From positions 248,001 to 312,000 of the forward strand of contig JAIPBH010000002.1 in the NCBI GenBank assembly GCA_021739635.1: DNA of 64,000 nucleotides, written 5' to 3'. The notes under the pieces were generated by a model. That model had not been told where the DNA came from, did no database searches, and saw only the letters and a list, made by a program, of their open reading frames with translations. Of the stretch, positions 34,417 to 43,067 are shown one piece after another. The stretch's first letter is position 1; every line of letters begins with the position of its first letter. Both the position numbers and the translations under genes were made by a program. The DNA is from Flavobacteriaceae bacterium (GTDB lineage: Bacteria; Bacteroidota; Bacteroidia; Flavobacteriales; Flavobacteriaceae).

Positions 34417-35607
34417 TTACTTAATAATTCTTTTTATAATTTTAGAATCATTATTTTTAATAGTCATTAAATAAGTTCCAGAAGCTAAGTGATCTACGTA
34501 AATAGGTTGGTTTGAAATTGTTCCAGACTCAAACACTTGTCCCATTAAATTTGAAATTTCAAAAATATAAGTTTCTGTTTTATTACTGGGTTTAACATAA
34601 ATAATATCTCCTGAAATAGGATTTGGGTAGATTTTGAAATCTAAAGCATCTGAAGTATTTGATTCTTCAGCAATATCATCAATATCTGATGAATCTCCAC
34701 AAGTCAAATAATTTTTAGTAGTTATGAAATAGGCATACATTCTGGCAAGTTGTTGTTCAGAAAAATGAGAGCGACAACCTTTCATAGAATATGACATAAT
34801 ATTACTAGTGTCAGGTGTATATAAATCACCATTAGCATCCGTTTCTGTTCCAATATATCTACAAAAATTATTGATATTTTGATTGGTTAATTTTGGGTCA
34901 GCAGGTGTATCACATATTTGATCACCAGTACTGCTGCAATTATTTCCGTTTACTAATTCTTTTGTAACACCTTTATTGTCAGCTCCATGCGTATGAATTA
35001 ATGAGAAAAAATGACCTATTTCATGCGCCAATGAAGAATCATTGGTTGCACAACCATTTTGCATGAAAATAACATCATAATTTGGTTTATTATAGGTATA
35101 ACCACAAATACTTTCATCAGATGAATTTTCAATATAATCTGCAAAATAAATATTAATAACATTTAAAACATTATTAGCTTCAACTAATGATTTTTCTTTA
35201 CTAGTTTTAAATTTGTAAAAGTCATCATTATCAATAAAATTAATACCATTACACAAAAAGAATTCTAAATATGCAGCAGAAAACATAATGTTTAGGTTTT
35301 GTATAGTGTTTTCTATATCATGCTCACTAATACCACCTGTTCCATTTGATGTTCTAATAACATGTACCTTAATAGGAATGTAATTTTTTGCTATGGTATT
35401 AGATTTGCTTGTAGTAGTTTTTGAACTCAAAAAAAGAGATTGATAGGTTTCAATAGCAGGTTTTATTTCTTTAAATAATTCAAGATTTTCATTAGTAGTA
35501 ATAGTGCCACAAATAGGCTCAGATTTATTTTGTGAAAATAAAGCGAACGATATTAAATGGAAAAAAGCAAATAGAAAAAAGGTTGAATAATGGTTAAAAG
35601 TCTTCAT
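34417..35607 (-). CDS. secreted zinc metalloprotease (M43-like) with T9SS type A sorting domain
   Basis: A 396-residue exported protease. After a signal peptide (about 1-26) comes a catalytic domain with the metzincin zinc motif HEIGHFFSLIH (about 195-205) and a Met-turn in SNIMSYSMKG, as in pappalysin-like M43 enzymes. Many cysteines suggest disulfides. Residues about 315-396 are a T9SS sorting domain: KIYPNPISGDIIYV, then ISNLMGQVFESG, then LASGTYLMTI and a basic end IIKRIIK. It should be secreted through the type IX system. ATG 35607 is chosen since TTG at 35628 would sit in the promoter box. Confidence 0.88.
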   Translation of the reverse strand: MKTFNHYSTFFLFAFFHLISFALFSQNKSEPICGTITTNENLELFKEIKPAIETYQSLFLSSKTTTSKSNTIAKNYIPIKVHVIRTSNGTGGISEHDIENTIQNLNIMFSAAYLEFFLCNGINFIDNDDFYKFKTSKEKSLVEANNVLNVINIYFADYIENSSDESICGYTYNKPNYDVIFMQNGCATNDSSLAHEIGHFFSLIHTHGADNKGVTKELVNGNNCSSTGDQICDTPADPKLTNQNINNFCRYIGTETDANGDLYTPDTSNIMSYSMKGCRSHFSEQQLARMYAYFITTKNYLTCGDSSDIDDIAEESNTSDALDFKIYPNPISGDIIYVKPSNKTETYIFEISNLMGQVFESGTISNQPIYVDHLASGTYLMTIKNNDSKIIKRIIK

Positions 35608-35625
35608 TAGGGCGAAACATTTAAT

Positions 35626-35633
35626 CAAATGTA
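35626..35633 (-). promoter_or_regulatory. -7 promoter box TACATTTG for the metalloprotease gene
   Basis: Exact TAnnTTTG match on the minus strand, 19 bases before the ATG at 35607. It covers the alternative TTG start at 35628 and so rules against it. Confidence 0.65.
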
Positions 35634-35815
35634 AAAGCTATAAAGACCTATTAATAAAATAAACGTTAATATGCTATTTTATTCGTTTTAATCAAGTTAA
35701 AAAGCAAGTTTAAGACAATATAAGACTGAAATGAAACTAAAAATTTAATAAATCATTAGATTTTGTGTTTTCTTAATCAATAATATTATTTTTATCGTGT
35801 CTATTTAAATTATAA

Positions 35816-36679
35816 ATGTCTAGTAAAATTAAGATTATAGAATGTCCAAGAGATGCCATGCAAGGCATTAAAAACTTTATACCTACAAAGCGTAAAGTGC
35901 AATACATTCAATCTTTATTGCGAGTAGGTTTTGATACTATTGATGTGGGTAGTTTTGTATCACCAAAAGCAATTCCTCAAATGTCTGATACAGCTGAAGT
36001 ATTATCTCAACTAGATTTAAGTAAAACCATTAGTAAGTTGCTAGCTATTGTAGCAAATGAAAGAGGAGCAGAGGATGCTTCAAAGTTAGAACAGATTAAT
36101 TATTTAGGATATCCGTTTTCAATTTCTGAAAACTTTCAAATGAGAAATACCCATAAAACCATTGCGCAGTCAGTCTTTACTTTAGAAAGCATTTTAAATA
36201 TTGCAGATAAGTCAAATAAACAAGTTGTTGTTTATATTTCTATGGGATTTGGTAATCCATATGGAGATCCTTGGAATGTTGATATAGTTGGAAAATGGAC
36301 TGAAAAATTAAATAAAATGGGAGTAAAAATAGTTTCTTTAAGCGATACCATTGGTAGTTCAAATGCTGAAAACATACAGTATCTTTTTTTAAATTTAATT
36401 CCACTTTATCCTAACATTGAATTTGGAGCCCATTTGCATACAACACCAAATTCATGGTTTGAAAAAATAGATGCTGCTTATAACTCGGGTTGTAAACGTT
36501 TTGATGGTGCTATTCAGGGTTTTGGTGGTTGCCCAATGGCTAAAGATGAGCTTACAGGAAATATGCCTACAGAAAAATTACTTTCATATTTTACTTCTAA
36601 AAAGCTTAATAATTTGGATGCTTTAAGTTTTGAAAGTGCTTATAACGAAGCTACCAAGATTTTTTCTGTTTTTCATTAA
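35816..36679 (+). CDS. hydroxymethylglutaryl-CoA lyase
   Basis: A 287-residue HMGL-like TIM barrel enzyme that splits 3-hydroxy-3-methylglutaryl-CoA into acetoacetate and acetyl-CoA, the last step of leucine breakdown. The N-terminal IIECPRDAMQGIKNFIPT carries the catalytic Arg-Asp (usually GPRDGLQ). FDTIDVGSFVSPKAIPQMSD follows, then metal ligands in EFGAHLHTTPNSW (HxH) and the signature GFGGCPMAKDELTGN with its cysteine. The GPRDG loop is changed to CPRDA. No other leucine-degradation gene is nearby. Homocitrate-synthase-type activity is less likely given the length and signature. Confidence 0.87.
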   Translation: MSSKIKIIECPRDAMQGIKNFIPTKRKVQYIQSLLRVGFDTIDVGSFVSPKAIPQMSDTAEVLSQLDLSKTISKLLAIVANERGAEDASKLEQINYLGYPFSISENFQMRNTHKTIAQSVFTLESILNIADKSNKQVVVYISMGFGNPYGDPWNVDIVGKWTEKLNKMGVKIVSLSDTIGSSNAENIQYLFLNLIPLYPNIEFGAHLHTTPNSWFEKIDAAYNSGCKRFDGAIQGFGGCPMAKDELTGNMPTEKLLSYFTSKKLNNLDALSFESAYNEATKIFSVFH

Positions 36680-36707
36680 TAATTATTTAAAATAATTCTA
36701 AATAAGC

Positions 36708-36738
36708 TTTGTGAATTTAATTTTCAGTGTTATATTTG
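36708..36738 (+). promoter_or_regulatory. full -33/-7 promoter for the porin gene
   Basis: -33 TTTG at 36708-36711 and -7 TATATTTG at 36731-36738 with a 19-base spacer: the complete Bacteroidota sigma-ABfr consensus. The porin ATG is 46 bases further on. Confidence 0.8.
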
Positions 36739-36783
36739 TAGTCGAAATTTTAATCTATTTATAATTAGTCTAAATAAAAACAA

Positions 36784-37962
36784 ATGAAAACGACTACTAC
36801 AATTTTAGCAATTTTTATAAGTGCATTCACGTTTGCACAAACAACTCAGGATTCTATCACATTTAATCCTCAAAAACAGTTAAATGCTGCACAGAGAATT
36901 CTTTCAGGCAACTATGGTCAATCGGTAACAGTTGGTGCCTATGGAGAATTAACCTATAATCAGCCAGAAGGTAAAAACGGAGAATTAGATGTTCAGCGCT
37001 TGGTACTCCTTTTTGGGTATAAATTTAATGACAAAACACAGTTTGTTACCGAAGTTGAATTTGAACACGTTCAAGAAGTTTATATAGAACAAGCTTTTGT
37101 AAATTATAATGTGGGTTCTAATGTTAGTTTACGTGGTGGTTTAATGTTAGTGCCTTTTGGTATTATTAATGAATTTCACGAGCCAACAACCTTTAACGGC
37201 GTTGAACGACCAGAACTAGATAATGTTATTGTACCAACCACATGGAGAGAATTAGGGTTTGGTGTTGCTGGTAGATTTAATGAACTTTCATTGGGCTATC
37301 AAGCTTATGTGTTTAATGGTTTTAAATCTACTAGTTTTGATGGTTCTGGAGGAGTTAATGGCGTATTAAATGGGTCAAATGCTTTAAGAGGCGGAAGACA
37401 AAAAGGGGTACAATCTACTATAGATAGCCCAACATTATCTCTTAAGTTTGATTATTATGGATTGCCAGGCCTTAGGTTAGGTTTATCAGGATATTTTGGT
37501 GACACACAAGCCCAAGATGATGTAGAAGAAATTGACGGTGCTAATATTGGTATTACTATGTTAGGATTAGATGCTCGTTATGCCTTTCAAAGATTCACAG
37601 CTAGAGGTCAATACGTATATGGTTCTTTATCTGGTACAGAAGCTTATAATAATTTAACAGGTAACGATTTAGGAAGTGCTTTGCAAGGCTGGTATTTAGA
37701 AGGCGCTTATAATTTACTATCTCAATCAAAGGAACAACGATTATTTGCATTTTTAAGATATGAACAGTATGATACACATGCAAATACAGATGGCGCTTTA
37801 TTAAGAAATGATGCCTATAACAGAAATGACATGACACTTGGTTTAAGTTACCACATAGCTCCTGGAGTTGTCTTTAAAGGAGATTATCAATTTAGAGATA
37901 ATGCATTGGCTGGTTCAAGTGTAGATAACAGACTTAATTTCGGATTAGGTGTTTGGTTTTAA
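36784..37962 (+). CDS. outer-membrane porin-like beta-barrel protein
   Basis: A 392-residue exported protein with a signal peptide (MKTTTTILAIFISAFTFAQ). Its alternating hydrophobic/polar strands start at VTVGAYGELTYNQ and end in NRLNFGLGVWF, with the terminal aromatic residue typical of outer-membrane barrels. Features such as DVQRLVLLFGYKFNDKTQF, VSLRGGLMLVPFGIINEFHE and LGYQAYVFNGF match the phosphate-selective porin O/P-like group of Bacteroidota. The solute is not known. It has a strong promoter and is followed by a hairpin, then by an FMN-binding protein gene 80 bases after its stop. Confidence 0.8.
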   Translation: MKTTTTILAIFISAFTFAQTTQDSITFNPQKQLNAAQRILSGNYGQSVTVGAYGELTYNQPEGKNGELDVQRLVLLFGYKFNDKTQFVTEVEFEHVQEVYIEQAFVNYNVGSNVSLRGGLMLVPFGIINEFHEPTTFNGVERPELDNVIVPTTWRELGFGVAGRFNELSLGYQAYVFNGFKSTSFDGSGGVNGVLNGSNALRGGRQKGVQSTIDSPTLSLKFDYYGLPGLRLGLSGYFGDTQAQDDVEEIDGANIGITMLGLDARYAFQRFTARGQYVYGSLSGTEAYNNLTGNDLGSALQGWYLEGAYNLLSQSKEQRLFAFLRYEQYDTHANTDGALLRNDAYNRNDMTLGLSYHIAPGVVFKGDYQFRDNALAGSSVDNRLNFGLGVWF

Positions 37963-37978
37963 AATCAACAAAAAAACA

Positions 37979-38014
37979 AGCATGATAAGGATTTTTTTAA
38001 GTCCTTATCATGCT
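37979..38014 (+). terminator. hairpin between the porin and FMN-binding genes
   Basis: A perfect 13-base stem AGCATGATAAGGA / TCCTTATCATGCT with a 10-base T-rich loop. The downstream tail (ATTTAAAA) is a weak T run, so it may attenuate rather than stop transcription into the next two genes. Confidence 0.7.
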
Positions 38015-38042
38015 ATTTAAAATTAATAGTTAATTTTAACTT

Positions 38043-38570
38043 ATGAGATTTAAATATATTATATTATTACTTTTTGGCTTTTCGTTACTTTCTTTTGGGT
38101 TGCCAAAAAGCCTAGAAAAAAAAGTTAACAATGAAATTGCTGAAACATTCAATTTAGAAAATTTTGAGTTAACAAGTATTAAAATCCCTGATGATATAGA
38201 AAAAACTTTGCCTTCAAGATTTGGAGAAGACAATATTTTTAAAATTGAATCAAACAAGCAGTTTATTGCCTATGCCTATGTTTCTCAAGCTTCAAGTAAA
38301 ACAGCACTTTTTGATTACTTGGTTTTATTAGATTCAGAATTAGTAGTTATAAAAACTAAAGTTTTAATTTATAGAGAGGAGTATGGTGGTGAAATTGGAA
38401 GTAAGCGTTGGTTAAAACAATTTATAGGAAAAACTCAAAACGATATTTTAAAATATAACGAAAATATTATAGCAATTTCTGGCGCTACTATTTCTGTAAG
38501 ATCATTTACTGACGCCATAAATAATGTTTTAAAATCATTAAAAATTCTTCATTCTAAAAATATTTTATAG
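38043..38570 (+). CDS. exported FMN-binding domain protein
   Basis: A 175-residue protein with a signal peptide (about 1-19, LLLFGFSLLSFG). A C-terminal FMN-binding domain (about 85-170) includes EEYGGEIGSKRWLKQFIGKT and the flavinylation motif SGATIS (about 153-158). There the threonine receives covalent FMN from ApbE, as in RnfG/NqrC-type proteins. It should carry electrons on the periplasmic side. No ApbE or Rnf genes are in the window. Its TAG is directly followed by the ATG of a membrane protein gene, so the two are coupled. The porin lies upstream across a hairpin. Confidence 0.82.
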   Translation: MRFKYIILLLFGFSLLSFGLPKSLEKKVNNEIAETFNLENFELTSIKIPDDIEKTLPSRFGEDNIFKIESNKQFIAYAYVSQASSKTALFDYLVLLDSELVVIKTKVLIYREEYGGEIGSKRWLKQFIGKTQNDILKYNENIIAISGATISVRSFTDAINNVLKSLKILHSKNIL

Positions 38571-39062
38571 ATGCAACTAAACGGATATATATTTTTATTA
38601 CCTAAGGAAATAAAATTGTTAATTGGGGTTTTTATTATTGTTTTAAGTTTAGGTTTTTTTTCTGGATTGTTATTTGTTGAAAAAACCTCATCAGTCAATC
38701 CCAAAGGAATTGAAGAGCAATATATTGGCAATGAAAATGATGATGAAGCCGAAGTTATGAAGTTTAAAAAAAGTGATCAAGAAATGCTATCCATAGTACA
38801 TTCACATATTTTATCTATGTCCATTATTTTCTTCCTGCTTGCACTTATTGTTTCTATAACAAAACTAAAAAAGCAATTTAAAACATTTTTAATGATAGAA
38901 CCATTGGTGTCTGTTATCATAACTTTTGGTGGGCTATATTTTCTTTGGACAGGATTAATCTGGATGAAATATATAGTAATGGTTTCTGGAACTTTAATGA
39001 CACTTTCTTTTATTCTTTCAGTTGTAATTATTTTGAATCAATTATTTCAAAAAAAAGCATAA
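38571..39062 (+). CDS. small membrane protein of unknown function, coupled to the FMN-binding protein
   Basis: A 163-residue protein I do not recognise with certainty. Hydrophobic helices are at about 14-34, 79-97, 107-125 and 131-157. A polar, acidic loop (about 38-75: GIEEQYIGNENDDEAEVMKF) lies between the first two. The pattern SIVHSHILSMS (H77, H79) at the start of helix 2 could ligate heme or contact quinone. The ATG directly follows the TAG of the FMN-binding gene, so it is very likely a partner. I infer a membrane electron-transfer role from context only. Confidence 0.7.
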   Translation: MQLNGYIFLLPKEIKLLIGVFIIVLSLGFFSGLLFVEKTSSVNPKGIEEQYIGNENDDEAEVMKFKKSDQEMLSIVHSHILSMSIIFFLLALIVSITKLKKQFKTFLMIEPLVSVIITFGGLYFLWTGLIWMKYIVMVSGTLMTLSFILSVVIILNQLFQKKA

Positions 39063-39148
39063 ACTTATAGATATCAATATTTTCCAATTGGCTTAATAAT
39101 TATATTAACAACACTTTAATTTTAAAAGAGAGTTATTAGATAATATTG

Positions 39149-39156
39149 TATATTTG
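39149..39156 (+). promoter_or_regulatory. -7 promoter box TATATTTG for guaB
   Basis: Exact TAnnTTTG match followed by CA, 26 bases before the guaB ATG. The -33 position is A-rich without a TTTG. Confidence 0.72.
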
Positions 39157-39181
39157 CACGCAATTATAACATAATTGCACC

Positions 39182-40654
39182 ATGATTTCACATCAAAACA
39201 AAATAGTAGGAGAAGGATTAACCTACGATGACGTCCTTTTAGTACCAGCATTTTCAGAAGTACTTCCTCGCGAAGTTAATATTCAAACAAAATTTACTAG
39301 AAATATCACCATTAATGTTCCTATCATTTCGGCTGCTATGGATACAGTCACTGAAAGCAAAATGGCAATAGCTATGGCGCAAGAAGGGGGTATTGGTGTG
39401 TTGCACAAAAATATGACCATAGAGGCACAAGCTTTAAAAGTTAGAAAAGTAAAGCGAGCTGAAAGTGGAATGATTATAGATCCAGTTACTTTACCGTTAA
39501 CTTCTACTGTCAATGACGCCAAAAAAAGCATGGCCGAGCACGGTATTGGTGGTATTCCAATTGTTGATGAAAATGGTACTTTAAAAGGCATTGTAACCAA
39601 TCGTGATTTGCGTTTTGAGCATGATAACAAACGTCCTATTATTGAGGTAATGACCAGCAAAAATTTGGTCACAGCATCTGTTGGAACCTCATTAAAAGAT
39701 GCAGAAAAAATTCTACAACAATTTAAAATTGAAAAACTCCTGATTGTTGACGAACATTATAAACTTTCTGGATTAATTACCTTTAGAGATATTACTAAAC
39801 TAAAACTAAAACCAATGGCAAATAAAGATGCCTATGGTCGTTTGCGAGTTGCTGCTGCAATTGGGGTAACTGCAGATGCTTTTCAAAGAGCTGAAGCTTT
39901 AGTAAATGCAGGTGTAGATGCTGTTGTAATAGATACTGCCCATGGACACACAAAAGGCGTGGTTACAGTTTTAAAAGAAATTAAATCAAAATTTCCTAAT
40001 CTGGATGTCATTGTTGGAAATATAGCAACTGGTGCCGCTGCTAAATATTTAGTTGAAGCTGGTGCAGATGCTGTTAAAGTAGGTATTGGTCCTGGGTCTA
40101 TTTGTACAACTCGTGTTGTTGCAGGTGTTGGATTTCCTCAATTTTCAGCTGTATTAGAAGTAGCTGCAGCCATTAAAGGTAGTGGCGTTCCAGTCATTGC
40201 AGATGGAGGTATTCGTTACACAGGTGACATTCCTAAAGCGATTGCAGCTGGCGCAGATTGTGTTATGTTGGGCTCTCTTTTGGCTGGTACTAAAGAATCA
40301 CCAGGTGAAACTATTATTTATGAAGGCAGAAAATTTAAGTCGTATCGTGGTATGGGTTCTGTAGAAGCCATGAAACATGGTAGCAAAGACCGTTATTTTC
40401 AAGATGTTGAAGATGATATTAAAAAATTAGTTCCTGAAGGAATTGTTGGTCGTGTACCATACAAAGGTGATTTATTTGAAAGTATTCATCAGTTTGTAGG
40501 TGGTTTACGTGCTGGTATGGGATATTGTGGTGCAAAAGATATTGAGACCTTAAAGGAAAAGGGACAATTTGTAAAAATTACAGCAAGTGGTATTAATGAA
40601 AGTCATCCACATGATGTAACGATTACTAATGAATCTCCTAATTATTCTAGGTAA
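39182..40654 (+). CDS. guaB: inosine-5'-monophosphate dehydrogenase
   Basis: A 490-residue enzyme that oxidises IMP to XMP with NAD, the committed step of GMP synthesis. It opens with [20 protein letters not shown] and has two CBS domains at about 95-205. The barrel carries the catalytic cysteine loop [15 protein letters not shown], then [51 protein letters not shown] and a C-terminal [19 protein letters not shown]. Length and order match GuaB. It stands alone with its own promoter; no guaA is in the window. Confidence 0.97.
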   Translation: MISHQNKIVGEGLTYDDVLLVPAFSEVLPREVNIQTKFTRNITINVPIISAAMDTVTESKMAIAMAQEGGIGVLHKNMTIEAQALKVRKVKRAESGMIIDPVTLPLTSTVNDAKKSMAEHGIGGIPIVDENGTLKGIVTNRDLRFEHDNKRPIIEVMTSKNLVTASVGTSLKDAEKILQQFKIEKLLIVDEHYKLSGLITFRDITKLKLKPMANKDAYGRLRVAAAIGVTADAFQRAEALVNAGVDAVVIDTAHGHTKGVVTVLKEIKSKFPNLDVIVGNIATGAAAKYLVEAGADAVKVGIGPGSICTTRVVAGVGFPQFSAVLEVAAAIKGSGVPVIADGGIRYTGDIPKAIAAGADCVMLGSLLAGTKESPGETIIYEGRKFKSYRGMGSVEAMKHGSKDRYFQDVEDDIKKLVPEGIVGRVPYKGDLFESIHQFVGGLRAGMGYCGAKDIETLKEKGQFVKITASGINESHPHDVTITNESPNYSR

Positions 40655-40750
40655 CTTTCAGTTTTTATTTTTTTTATTAAACTTTTTAAGATTTTTAATA
40701 GCCGTATTTATTTAAGTTTATATTTTTTTTATGTTTTATATGAAACTTAA

Positions 40751-40987
40751 TCATTCAGTATAAACCTGACCACGGTGAGGCTTTAAAGCATCTCTTATTG
40801 GCTTCATATTATTTTCATTAACAACCAAAAAAGCAATAGCATGTATGTCATTTAAAGTTTCAACACCAGTTAAAGTGATTTCAAACTTTTCTAACGCAAT
40901 ATATTGTTTTAAGTGAATTTCATGATGTTCTGCTATTTTATGAGCATCAGGACCATGAAAATCCCAAATAAGTTTTAATTTTCTCAC
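40751..40987 (-). CDS. small conserved hypothetical protein
   Basis: A 78-residue protein with no family I can name. It reads RKLKLIWDFHGPDAHKIAEH, then HEIHLKQYIALEKFEITLTG, and ends with MKPIRDALKPHRGQVYTE. The pattern looks like a small ferredoxin-like alpha/beta fold and is rich in histidine (seven of 78). The start is GTG at 40987, since there is no ATG before residue 61. TATCTTTA upstream on the minus strand is a seven-of-eight -7 box. It converges on guaB across about 95 AT-rich bases. Coding status is supported by composition and a sensible fold pattern. Confidence 0.6.
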   Translation of the reverse strand: MRKLKLIWDFHGPDAHKIAEHHEIHLKQYIALEKFEITLTGVETLNDIHAIAFLVVNENNMKPIRDALKPHRGQVYTE

Positions 40988-41057
40988 TTGATATTTTTTA
41001 AAAATTTATAAAGATTAAAGATACTAAAGTAATCTTTAAACCGTTTGTTAAAGCAAC

Positions 41058-41087
41058 TTGTAATATAGCTTTATATTGCTATTTTTG
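41058..41087 (+). promoter_or_regulatory. -33/-7 promoter for the foldase operon
   Basis: TTG at 41058-41060, a 19-base spacer and TATTTTTG at 41080-41087. The first foldase ATG is 25 bases downstream at 41112. Confidence 0.75.
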
Positions 41088-41111
41088 TAATCCTATTTTA
41101 AATTTTTTTAA

Positions 41112-43067
41112 ATGATATTAAAATATTTCCAAACGGTATTATTCATTTTATTAGTATCTATTGTAAAAGGTCAAACAGCTTCAGATGAGGTGCTTTTTAC
41201 TATTGATAATGAACCTGTTTACTCTTCAGAATTTATTAGAGTGTACAATAAAAACCTAGATCTTGTTCAAGATGAATCTCAAAAAAATGTAGATGAATAT
41301 CTAAATCTGTTCACTAATTATAAACTTAAGATAAAAGAAGCAAATTCATTAGAACTTCAAAAAAAGCAATCTTACATCAGTGAACTAGATAGTTATAAAA
41401 AGCAATTAGCTAAAAATTTTATGACAGACACTAAGGTTACTGAAGCTTTAGTTGAAGAAGCCTATGATAGAATTTCTTTTGAAGTTAAAGCAAATCATAT
41501 ATTGGTGCGTTTAGATGAAAACGCAAGTCCACAAGATACCTTGGTTGCTTATAATAATATTGTAAAGATTAGAGAACGTACTTTAAATGAAGGTTTTGAA
41601 AAGCTAATGAAAGAAGTGCATAATGGTCAAACACTTTTTGGTGAAGAATTAGGTTATTTTTCTGGTTTTAGAATGGTTTATGCATTTGAAAACGCAGCTT
41701 TTAACACCAATGTTGGAGAAATATCTCAACCTTTTAGAACACGTTTTGGCTATCATATTGTAAAAGTATATGATAAAAGAAAATCAAGAGGCGAAGTTAC
41801 CATTGCTCACATCATGGTAAAAACAAAACCACAAGATTCTATTTCTGATTCTGCTGAAATAAGAATTAATGATATTTATAAAAAAATAAAACAAGGCGAA
41901 GATTTTGAATCACTTGCCAAACAATTTTCTGAAGATGGAAGCACATCAAACAAAGGAGGTATGTTAGCGCCTTTTTCTGCGGGTCAATTAAGTGCTCAAG
42001 TATTTGAAGATGCTGCTTTTGGTTTACAGCAAATTGGTGATGTTTCAAAACCAATAAAAACACAATATGGCTGGCATATTTTAAAATTATATGATAAAAA
42101 ACCAGTACAACCTTTTCTAGATTTGAAGCCAGAATTAGAAATGAAAGTAAAACGTGATGAACGCTCTCGTTTAATAGATAATGCTTTAATTAATAAACTA
42201 AAAGAACATTATCATGTAAGTAGTGAACAACCGGCTTTAAATTATTTTTCGTCAATTTTAAATGCTGATTATTTTAAACACTCTTGGGTTTTACCAGCAG
42301 ATTTTAAAGGTGAAAAACCTTTAGTTAGCATAGAAGATAAACAACTTACATATCAAGATTTTGGAGATTTTTTAATAAAAAATCAGCGTAGTGTGCAAGG
42401 AAAATTATCTTTTAATAAAATTGTTTCTGCACAATACGAAGCCTTTTTAGGAATTAATTTAACTCAATATCAAGAAGAACATTTAGAAGAAGAAAATAAA
42501 GATTATGCAAACATAGTCCAAGAATATAGAGATGGATTGCTATTATTTGATTTGATGGAAACAACCATTTGGAATGCTTCTAGAACAGATTCAGTAGCTA
42601 TACAAAACTATTATGATGAGCATAAGAGCAGTTATATGTGGACAGAAAGAGTACATGCCGTTGTAGTATCTTCATCAAATGAAAGTGTATTAAAAAAGGT
42701 ATCTAAATTACTGGAGAAAGGAACAGATCCAGAAGACATAAAAACCATGTTTAATATAAACAATCAAGTTAATGTTATCTTTACTTCAGGTCTTATGAAT
42801 ACTCAAGACCAAGCATTACCTTCAGAGTTTGAATTTAAAAAAGGACTTTCAAAAATTTATAAACACAACAATAGTTTTGTGGTTGTTCAAGTTAAAGATA
42901 TATATCCAATAACACAAAAGTCACTTGATGAGGCAAAAGGCAATGTAATTGCTGATTATCAATTGTATAAAGAAAGTATTTGGATTCAAGAATTAAAAGA
43001 TAAATACAAGGTTAGTTTAAATCAAGAGGCTTTAAATCATGTAAAGACTTTAATTAATAATCAATAG
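41112..43067 (+). CDS. periplasmic peptidyl-prolyl isomerase with two parvulin domains (SurA/PrsA-like)
   Basis: A 651-residue exported foldase. The signal peptide ends near residue 20 (SIVKGQ). Parvulin domain 1 spans about 126-222 (KANHILVRLDENA, then RTRFGYHIVKVYD). Domain 2 spans about 229-330 (TIAHIMVKTKPQ, GSTSNKGGMLAPF, then KTQYGWHILKLYD). A roughly 320-residue helical chaperone-like tail follows. It likely helps outer-membrane or exported proteins fold. It is the first of three consecutive foldase-type genes; the next begins directly after its TAG with a GTG start. Confidence 0.9.
   Translation: MILKYFQTVLFILLVSIVKGQTASDEVLFTIDNEPVYSSEFIRVYNKNLDLVQDESQKNVDEYLNLFTNYKLKIKEANSLELQKKQSYISELDSYKKQLAKNFMTDTKVTEALVEEAYDRISFEVKANHILVRLDENASPQDTLVAYNNIVKIRERTLNEGFEKLMKEVHNGQTLFGEELGYFSGFRMVYAFENAAFNTNVGEISQPFRTRFGYHIVKVYDKRKSRGEVTIAHIMVKTKPQDSISDSAEIRINDIYKKIKQGEDFESLAKQFSEDGSTSNKGGMLAPFSAGQLSAQVFEDAAFGLQQIGDVSKPIKTQYGWHILKLYDKKPVQPFLDLKPELEMKVKRDERSRLIDNALINKLKEHYHVSSEQPALNYFSSILNADYFKHSWVLPADFKGEKPLVSIEDKQLTYQDFGDFLIKNQRSVQGKLSFNKIVSAQYEAFLGINLTQYQEEHLEEENKDYANIVQEYRDGLLLFDLMETTIWNASRTDSVAIQNYYDEHKSSYMWTERVHAVVVSSSNESVLKKVSKLLEKGTDPEDIKTMFNINNQVNVIFTSGLMNTQDQALPSEFEFKKGLSKIYKHNNSFVVVQVKDIYPITQKSLDEAKGNVIADYQLYKESIWIQELKDKYKVSLNQEALNHVKTLINNQ

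Noticed and set aside
35641-35815. Extra gene between the metalloprotease and HMG-CoA lyase genes
   Set aside because: No open frame with a plausible start or composition on either strand; it is treated as promoter space.
39283-39672. 129-codon open frame antisense to guaB
   Set aside because: It lies wholly inside a strongly conserved gene, mirrors its codon pattern, and has no promoter or family-like motifs.
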